The notes beneath the pieces were generated by a model. The model saw only the letters and a list, made by a program, of their open reading frames with translations. It had not been told where the DNA came from and searched no databases. Both the position numbers and the translations under genes were made by a program. A stretch of 5,111 nucleotides of DNA from DATBMY01 sp036554605 (GTDB lineage Bacteria > Acidobacteriota > Blastocatellia > UBA7656): NCBI GenBank assembly GCA_036554605.1, contig DATBMY010000064.1:1-5111 (forward strand), written 5' to 3'. Shown here in pieces: positions 1 to 5,111 of this stretch (position 1 is its first letter; each line of letters begins with the position of its first letter).

Positions 1-2619
1 CAGCTCGACGTCAACGTTGACGGCGGCGACAACAAAGATAACGTCGTCGGCAGCCTGCTTCAGAACTTCGCCTATGAAGGCATTCAGGAGTTCCAGGTTC
101 TGCAACATCGCTGGACGGCCGAGCAGGGCCGCTCCGTAGGCGGGGTCATCAACGTCATATCGAAGTCGGGCACAAACGATCTGCACGGGTCGTTCTTTGC
201 CAACTTCCGCGACGAGAAGTTGAGGGCTCTCGACTTCTTCGAGAAACAGACACGGGATGCCGCACGCAGGGCGGGACTTCCGGAGCCCGAGAAACCCTCG
301 TTCAGCCGTCAGGAGATCGGCGGCTCGATAGGCGGGAAGATCATCAGCGACAAGCTGTTCTACTTCGGCGCGCTCGAGCGGTTCCGCGAGCGGCAAAACA
401 ACGCGGTCCCGGCTCCGCGCCTCGCGCAGCTTCAGGCCATACCGGGACTCGATCCCGTAGCCGAGATACCGACGCCTTATGACGACTGGCTGCTGACTAC
501 GAAGGTCGATCATCACATCACCGAAAACCAGCACATATTCTATCGCTTCGCGTTCCAGGACAACTCGTCGCCCAACGACCAGATAGCCGTCCCCGCGAAC
601 GCCGACCCGACGGGCGGGAACACCAACGACAACCGCCTCTATAGCTTCATCGCCAACCACTCCTGGACCATCAGCCCGACTAAGGTGAACGTACTGGCGT
701 TCCACTTCCAGGACTTCAAAAACGAGATTCTGGGCGTCACGGACGTTCCCAACATCACCTTCCCGACGGTGACGACGGGTCAGAACGTCAACGTGCCTCA
801 GTCCACACTGGAGAGGAAGTACCAGTTCCGTAATGACTTCTCGTGGCAGAAGGGCTCGCACGGCCTGAAGTTCGGTGCCAACTACATTCACACGAACCTG
901 GACGGCTTCTTCTTCTTCGGCGTGCGCGGCTACGCTATTACTTTCTTCGACGATCCGTTGACGATTCGCAATAATCTCAACGGCAAGTACCCGCAGGGGT
1001 TCGCCACACCCGGAGCGGTTCGCAACATCACTTTCTCTGACGGCCGCGGCGATCACAAGCAGAAGCTCGACCAGCTCGCCTTCTACTTCCAGGACGATTG
1101 GAAAGTTTCCCCGCGCCTGACGCTCAACCTCGGAGTGCGATGGGATGCAAACATCGGGAACCTGCCCGACCAGACCAACAACCGCACGATGAGGATCCTC
1201 AGCCAGGTCGATCACCCGCTGGCCAACGCGCTGACGCAGGACCAGGAGAAGCTCAGCCGCGAGACTCCTAGCTGGAAAGAGTTCCAGCCGCGTCTCGGCT
1301 TCGCCTACGACCCGAAGGGCGATGGCCGCACGGTGATCCGAGGCGGGTATGGAATCTTCTTCGACCAGCTCTTCCAGAACCTGACGCTCTTCTCGCTGAC
1401 GCAGTCGAACCCCGAGATTTTCCAGACCATAATCAGCCGAACGAATACCGACGTCGGCGTGGGGGAGCTAGCCAACTTCCGGTTCGGCGTTGATCCATTA
1501 CCGGCGCTGCCACCGGGCTTCTCCATCAGCGAGCTTGCGCCCGGTGCCGTCGGGCGCATAAACGACCCGGACGCGACCGAGCCTTACGTCCAGAAGTTCT
1601 CGATCGGGTTCCAGAAATCGATTGGCGAAGGCTTCATCCTTTCGAGCGATTATGTCCACACGCTCGGGATACACGAGCCGCGCTACCAGGTCGTTAACCC
1701 TCTAATCGCCGAGATCTGCAACCCGCTCTTCCCCGGCTCGACGCCCAACTCGCCCGAGTGCGTGCGCGGCGTCAATACACGCCTTTTGGACCGGGCGTTC
1801 CTCGAAGCCGGGTTGGGGGTCAATCGCATTGGCCAGATAAACATGTTCGGCACGACCAACCGCTCGCTGTTCGATAGCTGGACGACCGAGCTTCGCGGAC
1901 GTTGGGGCACCCGTGTGAATTTCCGCCTGGCCTACGTTCTGGCAAGCTCGCGCTCGTGGGGCGGGCAGCCGACCGCTTCCTACAGCGGCAACGGCATCGC
2001 CATCGACCCGGAGAATCAGTTCAAGGAAGAGGAGTTCGGGCCGACGCGAATCGACGAGCGCCATCGCTTTGTCGCAAGCGGCGTCTTCGATATGCCCTGG
2101 GGCTTCCAGCTTGCGCCCATAATGCAGCTTGCAAGCTCAAGGCCCTATTCGCTCAACGCCGGCATCGATCTTGACGGCGACGGGCTGGCAACGGTCGACC
2201 GCCTCTGCGAAGGGACCGACCCGCGCACGGTGCTTCAAGCCCTCGTCAACGGTCAGCCTATACCGCCCGCGGCGATCGCGCGCGGTTGCAGGCAGCTCGA
2301 AGTCAACAGCCAGCGCAAAGGCTTTATCGTCGGACCGGATGGCTCTATAGAAGAGCGGAGCGGCCGCTTCTTCAACGTCGACGTCCGCGCGAGCAAGGCC
2401 TTCTCCATCGGCGAGCGATTCCGTTTCAAAGCCTACGCCGATTTCTATAACCTGTTCAACACGGAAAACCTCGCGTTCGGAAACAACCCGCGTCTCGGAT
2501 TAAGCTCGGCGGCATCACGTGCGACCTTCGCGCAGCCGGGCGCGCTCTACGGGCCGGGATTCGGGCCGCCGGTGGGTCGCCCGTTCACGCTCCAGCTCGG
2601 CTTCCGCATGGATTTCTAA
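1..2619 (+). CDS. TonB-dependent receptor, Oar-like, 5'-truncated by window edge
   Basis: This is an outer-membrane beta-barrel receptor of the Oar-like TonB-dependent family; its substrate cannot be told. The frame is open from base 1, giving 872 visible residues. The TTG at 220 is an internal Leu codon, because family-typical plug sequence lies before it: DGGDN (residues 7-11), IQEFQV (28-33), and AEQGRSVGGVINVISKSGTN (40-59) followed by DLHG. Next comes the GGSIGG..DKLFYFGALE segment (about 107-126), then a long barrel of alternating aromatic strands. Further family marks are DERHRF (685-690), the acidic loop DLDGDG (723-728), YADFYNLFN (812-820) and a C-terminal Phe (MDF), as expected for BAM-dependent insertion. 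Family members are usually about 1000-1200 aa, so the signal peptide, any carboxypeptidase-like regulatory domain and the TonB box probably lie upstream of the window. Only four Cys are present (573, 587, 736, 763), in two close pairs. The gene ends at a strong terminator. The family call is firm; the ligand is unknown. Confidence 0.93.
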   Translation, partial: QLDVNVDGGDNKDNVVGSLLQNFAYEGIQEFQVLQHRWTAEQGRSVGGVINVISKSGTNDLHGSFFANFRDEKLRALDFFEKQTRDAARRAGLPEPEKPSFSRQEIGGSIGGKIISDKLFYFGALERFRERQNNAVPAPRLAQLQAIPGLDPVAEIPTPYDDWLLTTKVDHHITENQHIFYRFAFQDNSSPNDQIAVPANADPTGGNTNDNRLYSFIANHSWTISPTKVNVLAFHFQDFKNEILGVTDVPNITFPTVTTGQNVNVPQSTLERKYQFRNDFSWQKGSHGLKFGANYIHTNLDGFFFFGVRGYAITFFDDPLTIRNNLNGKYPQGFATPGAVRNITFSDGRGDHKQKLDQLAFYFQDDWKVSPRLTLNLGVRWDANIGNLPDQTNNRTMRILSQVDHPLANALTQDQEKLSRETPSWKEFQPRLGFAYDPKGDGRTVIRGGYGIFFDQLFQNLTLFSLTQSNPEIFQTIISRTNTDVGVGELANFRFGVDPLPALPPGFSISELAPGAVGRINDPDATEPYVQKFSIGFQKSIGEGFILSSDYVHTLGIHEPRYQVVNPLIAEICNPLFPGSTPNSPECVRGVNTRLLDRAFLEAGLGVNRIGQINMFGTTNRSLFDSWTTELRGRWGTRVNFRLAYVLASSRSWGGQPTASYSGNGIAIDPENQFKEEEFGPTRIDERHRFVASGVFDMPWGFQLAPIMQLASSRPYSLNAGIDLDGDGLATVDRLCEGTDPRTVLQALVNGQPIPPAAIARGCRQLEVNSQRKGFIVGPDGSIEERSGRFFNVDVRASKAFSIGERFRFKAYADFYNLFNTENLAFGNNPRLGLSSAASRATFAQPGALYGPGFGPPVGRPFTLQLGFRMDF

Positions 2620-2647
2620 TCCGCGGGCCGAAACTTTATCAACCTAT

Positions 2648-2680
2648 GCGCCGGGTGGCTTCACCCGGCGCTTTTCTTTT
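2648..2680 (+). terminator. Rho-independent terminator of the TonB receptor gene
   Basis: A perfect 10-bp GC-rich stem (GCGCCGGGTG at 2648-2657 with CACCCGGCGC at 2662-2671) closes a 4-nt GCTT loop and is followed directly by TTTTCTTTT (2672-2680). It starts 28 bp after the receptor stop codon. It should end the receptor transcript and separate it from the protease gene downstream. Confidence 0.93.
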
Positions 2681-2711
2681 ATAACCCCGACATCCAATTC
2701 GCCACCCGGTG
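2649..2711. repeat. Imperfect long-range inverted repeat around the terminator
   Basis: GCCACCCGG at 2701-2709 is the exact reverse complement of 2651-2659, the left arm plus part of the loop of the terminator. The pairing can extend to 2649 with 2711 through one G-U pair. Bases 2702-2712 are also a small palindrome on their own (CCACC-C-GGTGG). Because the second copy lies downstream of the U-tract, it would form RNA only in read-through transcripts. It may be a chance or decayed duplicate of the terminator arm. Confidence 0.4.
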
Positions 2712-2713
2712 GT

Positions 2714-2729
2714 TATTACTTTAGTAATA
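2714..2729. promoter_or_regulatory. Candidate operator, 16-bp perfect palindrome (BlaI/MecI-like)
   Basis: TATTACTTTAGTAATA consists of two perfect 7-bp inverted arms (TATTACT and AGTAATA) around a TT centre. It lies in the AT-rich stretch just upstream of the likely -35 of the S41 protease gene, a usual place for a repressor site. From memory of the family, BlaI/MecI winged-helix repressors bind dyads such as TATTAC-N4-GTAATA upstream of bla genes. The half-sites and the 4-base spacing here agree with that form. BlaI/BlaR-type regulators are numerous in Acidobacteriota. The symmetry is directly seen; the regulator's identity is inference. No regulator gene is in the window. Confidence 0.55.
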
Positions 2730-2736
2730 CATGTCC

Positions 2737-2765
2737 TTTACTGTTTATCTGTGTTAGCATAATAT
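2737..2765 (+). promoter_or_regulatory. Probable sigma70-type promoter of the S41 protease gene
   Basis: TTTACT at 2737-2742 matches the -35 consensus at 4 of 6 bases. Two overlapping -10 candidates follow: CATAAT at 2758-2763 (5 of 6, but only a 15-bp spacer) and TAATAT at 2760-2765 (4 of 6, 17-bp spacer). The surrounding block, about 2680-2770, is markedly AT-rich compared with the flanking genes. The start of transcription would fall near 2770, leaving a leader of roughly 65-70 nt. The exact boxes are uncertain; the presence of a promoter in this gap is well supported by the terminator before it and the strong ribosome site after it. Confidence 0.55.
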
Positions 2766-2775
2766 TCACTTCAAC

Positions 2776-2810
2776 ACCGCGGGCTTAACCATACTGGTCC
2801 CGATAGCGGT
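2776..2810 (+). other. Possible 5' leader hairpin of the S41 protease mRNA
   Basis: Three nested complementary segments can stack: ACCGC (2776-2780) with GCGGT (2806-2810), GGG (2781-2783) with CCC (2799-2801), and ACCA (2788-2791) with TGGT (2795-2798) closing a TAC triloop. Four-base bulges sit on each side (CTTA at 2784-2787, GATA at 2802-2805). The element ends 12 nt before the Shine-Dalgarno, so it does not cover it. It could stabilise the mRNA or be a protein or ligand site, but I recognise no known riboswitch and 12 pairs split by bulges may be chance. Confidence 0.35.
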
Positions 2811-2822
2811 CTATTTCACGCT

Positions 2823-2829
2823 GGAGGAG
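2823..2829 (+). promoter_or_regulatory. Shine-Dalgarno of the S41 protease gene
   Basis: GGAGGAG lies 8 nt before the ATG at 2838. It is near-perfect and well spaced, and it fixes that ATG, rather than the in-frame ATG at codon 9, as the start. This start also gives the full signal peptide. Confidence 0.9.
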
Positions 2830-2837
2830 TAAATTCA

Positions 2838-4181
2838 ATGAAGAGAGATTACCGCCTCTCTATGGCTTCACGCGTCACACCTGCCCTGTTATGCGCCGCT
2901 CTTCTATTTATTTCGACGGGCGCCAATAATTCCGTGCGAGCGCAATCATTCGGAAACCTGCAGCGCGAGCAGGGCGTGCTGATGCTAAAAAATGTCAAGA
3001 ACGAGATAAAGAAGAACTACTACGATCCTGCCTTTCGCGGCATAGACATCGACGCGCGATTCAAAGCGGCGGAAGAGAAGATCCGGCAATCGACTTCCTT
3101 TAACCAGATCTTCGGCATCATCGCCCAGGCGCTGATCGAATTTGACGACTCGCACCTTTTCTTTATCCCGCCCTCGCGCGTAAACCGGGTCGATTACGGA
3201 TGGCAGATGCAAGCATTCGGCGACAAAGTTCTAATCGTCTCAGTGAAGCCCGGCAGCGATGCCGAGGCAAAGGGTTTGAAGCCCGGCGACGAAGTGCTTC
3301 AGGTCAACGAATACCAGCCGGTCAGGGCCAATATGTGGAAGCTGGATTATCTCTACAGGACCTTGAAGCCGCAGCCCGGCATGCGGCTCGTAGTGCAGAG
3401 CCCCGAGGGCAAGCCGCGCGAGATGGTGATCGCCGCGAGCGTGGAATACAGAAAGCAGACACTGAACTTTGATGAAGGCGATTTTTATGAAATCATCCGC
3501 GAGCAGGAGAACGAGAACCGCCTGAATCGCCACCGCTATGTCGAGCTTGGCGAGGAGACCTTTATCTGGAAGATGCCGAACTTCGACCTCACCGACCAGG
3601 GCGTCGATGACATGATGAATAAGATTCGCAAGCGCAAATCACTCATACTCGACTTGCGCGGCAACCCTGGCGGCTACGTCTCTACGCTCGAGCGCATGGC
3701 GGGCTTCTTCTTTGACCGCGATGTGAAGATCGCCGATGTTAAAGGGCGTAAGGAAACGAAGCCCGTAATGGCGAAGACGCGTGGCGAGCGCGCGTTCCTT
3801 GGCAAGCTGGTTGTGCTCATTGACAGCAAGTCGGGGTCGGCCGCCGAGGTCTTCGCGCGCATGGTCCAGCTTGAAAAGCGCGGCACCGTCATAGGGGACC
3901 GCTCGTCGGGCGCTGTTATGCAGTCGCGAGGCGGCAGTTTAACGCTCGGCTCGGAGACGGTGATCGTCTATGGGCTCAGCGTGACGAACGCCGATCTGTT
4001 AATGGCGGATGGAAAAAGTATCGAGCACGTCGGCGTAACTCCGGATGAGGCGCGCCTCCCGAGCCCATCCGACCTCGCGGCGAAACGTGACCCGGTGCTG
4101 GCGCGCGCGGCCGAGATCGCCGGCGTCAAGATCGATCCCGAAAAGGCCGGCTCGATGTTCCCCATAGAGTGGAAAAAATAG
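2838..4181 (+). CDS. Exported PDZ-domain S41 family peptidase (tricorn-like active site)
   Basis: This is a complete 447-aa protein of peptidase family S41. A Sec signal peptide (basic KRDYR, hydrophobic core about 14-25, likely signal peptidase I site VRA|QS after residue 35) sends it to the periplasm; Cys19 is in the core and has no lipobox. A helical segment (about 40-105) is followed by a PDZ domain (about 121-200, with GLKPGDEVLQVNEY at 146-159) and the protease core (about 238-405): LILDLRGNPGG (269-279), SGSAAE with nucleophile candidate Ser334, GDRSSGAV (353-360) and SIEHVGVTPDE (394-404). Where CtpA-type enzymes have the catalytic Lys (FGKG), this protein has Ala359. Instead, adjacent Ser105-His106 (DDSH) and Glu396 match the Ser-His/Ser/Glu tetrad known from tricorn protease, so it may well be active by that mechanism; this is inference by motif alignment. 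The mature part has no Cys. It has its own promoter and ribosome site. Its substrate is unknown; quality control or envelope processing is plausible. Confidence 0.9.
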   Translation: MKRDYRLSMASRVTPALLCAALLFISTGANNSVRAQSFGNLQREQGVLMLKNVKNEIKKNYYDPAFRGIDIDARFKAAEEKIRQSTSFNQIFGIIAQALIEFDDSHLFFIPPSRVNRVDYGWQMQAFGDKVLIVSVKPGSDAEAKGLKPGDEVLQVNEYQPVRANMWKLDYLYRTLKPQPGMRLVVQSPEGKPREMVIAASVEYRKQTLNFDEGDFYEIIREQENENRLNRHRYVELGEETFIWKMPNFDLTDQGVDDMMNKIRKRKSLILDLRGNPGGYVSTLERMAGFFFDRDVKIADVKGRKETKPVMAKTRGERAFLGKLVVLIDSKSGSAAEVFARMVQLEKRGTVIGDRSSGAVMQSRGGSLTLGSETVIVYGLSVTNADLLMADGKSIEHVGVTPDEARLPSPSDLAAKRDPVLARAAEIAGVKIDPEKAGSMFPIEWKK

Positions 4182-4201
4182 TAAAGATCGCGAGGGGCCA
4201 A

Positions 4202-5111
4202 TCACCGGCCCGGCCGATACGACCTTTCAAGATTCGCCTTTATCTCGGGCTCTGTAAATAGCGCCTTCTTGTACTGCTCGTTTGCAAAGAGCGCGGCCTG
4301 ATCGGTGCTGTGTTTTGAAGCCGGGTTGCGCGTCTCGCCATAAGCGAGCACCGAGTAGGCCCTCACCGGCTTCGAGAACTCAACCGCAAATATCCAGCCG
4401 TCGCCGCCGCCCGCGAGCGGCTGCCCGCGCTCTATCTCGCCCACGACGTGCTTGCCGTCTTTTGCCGTGGCGAATTGCATGACGCGAAAGAGGCCATAGA
4501 GGCCGCTTTCACCGCCTACGGGCAAATCCAGATCGCCGAGCCTCACGCGGTGAACGTCGCCCCACGCTATCGCTTCGGACCCGTAAGTCTGCCTCGTCCA
4601 CCTCACCGCCTCTTCAAACAACCGCGCGGCGAGCTTCGCATCGGAAAGTCCGCGCGGCGTTCGCGCCGGGTCGCCCTCGTCCCACGCGACGCGGTAGGGG
4701 TTCTTGTTCTCCCGCGTGTAGGTGTCCCAGAATCGCTTGAAAAGCACCGCCCCGCGCGCCGCGCGCGACGTGCTGTTATCCCACGACTCTATCACCGCGA
4801 GCCCGCGACGCAGGTCTTCGCTCGGCGCGGGGACCGCTCGTATAGCCTTGATCAGATCCGGCTTGACCCGGTCGGCAAGCAGCATGCGCGATTCATATTT
4901 CATGCGCTTCACGTCTTCGAGCGAAAACTTGCGGTTGCCCGCGAGCATCTCAAGCGCCATCTGCGTCCTTAGCTGAAGTCTTCTTCCGGGCTCGATGTAT
5001 GAAGGATATTTGCGCCGGTCGATCACCGCTTGAAGCGAGGTCCACCACGGCGGGTCGTTACAGTTTTGAACGTAACCGCCCGCGGGGTTGATAAGCTTCG
5101 GCAGATGGTCG
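4202..5111 (-). CDS. Penicillin amidase (acylase) family protein, C-terminal part, 5'-truncated by window edge
   Basis: This is the C-terminal part (302 residues) of an Ntn-hydrolase acylase of the penicillin amidase family, which includes penicillin G acylase, aculeacin-type acylases and PvdQ-like AHL acylases. These enzymes are usually exported, self-cleaving precursors of about 700-800 aa that hydrolyse amide-linked acyl groups. The frame is open to the right edge. A GTG at 5024-5026 is an internal Val, because the hallmark LINPAGGYVQNCNDPPWW is encoded before it (visible residues 6-23). That motif carries the Asn region that helps form the oxyanion hole. Further family marks are WGDVHRVRLGDLDLPVGGESG (183-203), GGGDGW (234-239) and SVLAYGETRNPASKHSTDQ (253-271), ending in a basic tail. 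The signal peptide, alpha chain, linker and N-terminal catalytic Ser of the beta chain lie outside the window, so activity and acyl preference cannot be judged. It converges on the S41 gene with a 20-bp gap. Confidence 0.9.
   Translation of the reverse strand, partial: DHLPKLINPAGGYVQNCNDPPWWTSLQAVIDRRKYPSYIEPGRRLQLRTQMALEMLAGNRKFSLEDVKRMKYESRMLLADRVKPDLIKAIRAVPAPSEDLRRGLAVIESWDNSTSRAARGAVLFKRFWDTYTRENKNPYRVAWDEGDPARTPRGLSDAKLAARLFEEAVRWTRQTYGSEAIAWGDVHRVRLGDLDLPVGGESGLYGLFRVMQFATAKDGKHVVGEIERGQPLAGGGDGWIFAVEFSKPVRAYSVLAYGETRNPASKHSTDQAALFANEQYKKALFTEPEIKANLERSYRPGR

Noticed and set aside
220..222. TTG as start codon of the TonB receptor
   Set aside because: The upstream 73 codons are open and encode conserved plug-domain sequence, so this is an internal Leu codon.
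907..918. Four tandem TTC triplets encoding a Phe run in the receptor, considered as a phase-variation tract
   Set aside because: A triplet repeat of only four units does not shift the frame, and aromatic runs are normal in barrel strands.
1702..2064. Minus-strand open frame of 120 codons inside the TonB receptor gene
   Set aside because: It is the complement of conserved barrel sequence and shows no recognisable protein features; a GC-rich shadow.
2519..2788. Plus-strand open frame of 89 codons running across the receptor 3' end and the terminator
   Set aside because: It overlaps the receptor C-terminus in another frame, crosses a strong intrinsic terminator and has low-complexity Ser/Arg composition; not a gene.
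2838..2942. Lipoprotein signal at Cys19 of the S41 protein
   Set aside because: The residues before Cys19 are A-L-L, with Leu at the -1 position, which does not fit a lipobox, and Cys19 lies inside the hydrophobic core; a signal peptidase I site follows at VRA|QS.
4195..4211. GGGCC/GGCCC dyad between the convergent genes as a bidirectional terminator
   Set aside because: The stem is only 5 bp with a 7-nt loop and no adjacent T-tract on either strand; it also overlaps the end of the acylase frame.
4448..4972. Long plus-strand open frame of 174 codons opposite the acylase gene
   Set aside because: It is fully antisense to a clear penicillin-amidase-family coding sequence, is Arg/Pro-rich as expected of a GC-rich shadow frame, and has no family resemblance or ribosome site.

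Overview
The window looks like a piece of an Acidobacteriota chromosome, possibly from the Blastocatellia. This is judged from gene content only: an Oar-like TonB-dependent receptor, a secreted PDZ/S41 protease-family protein of a type common in that phylum, and a penicillin-acylase-family protein, all in GC-rich DNA with one AT-rich promoter gap. No rRNA or other phylogenetic marker is present, so the placement is an inference.

Layout: (1) Bases 1-2619, + strand: the C-terminal 872 residues of an outer-membrane TonB-dependent receptor. The frame is open to base 1, so the gene starts outside the window. (2) Bases 2620-2837: an intergenic region of about 218 bp. It holds a strong intrinsic terminator for the receptor gene (2648-2680), then an AT-rich block with a perfect 16-bp palindrome (2714-2729), a plausible sigma70-type promoter (about 2737-2765), a possible leader hairpin (2776-2810) and a strong Shine-Dalgarno (2823-2829). 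(3) Bases 2838-4181, + strand: a complete exported PDZ plus S41 peptidase of 447 aa. Its residues fit a tricorn-type Ser/His/Ser/Glu arrangement better than the CtpA Ser/Lys dyad. (4) Bases 4202-5111, - strand: the C-terminal 302 residues of a penicillin-amidase-family (Ntn-hydrolase) acylase, converging on the protease gene with only 20 bp between the stop codons. Its 5' end is beyond the right edge.

The receptor and the protease are separate transcription units, split by the terminator and a fresh promoter; the acylase is divergently oriented and independent. All three products are expected to act in the cell envelope (outer-membrane uptake, periplasmic proteolysis, periplasmic amide hydrolysis), but nothing in the sequence proves a shared pathway. 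The most interesting non-coding signal is the palindrome upstream of the protease, whose half-sites and spacing resemble operators of BlaI/MecI-type repressors. I see no mobile element, CRISPR array, tRNA or clearly new system here.
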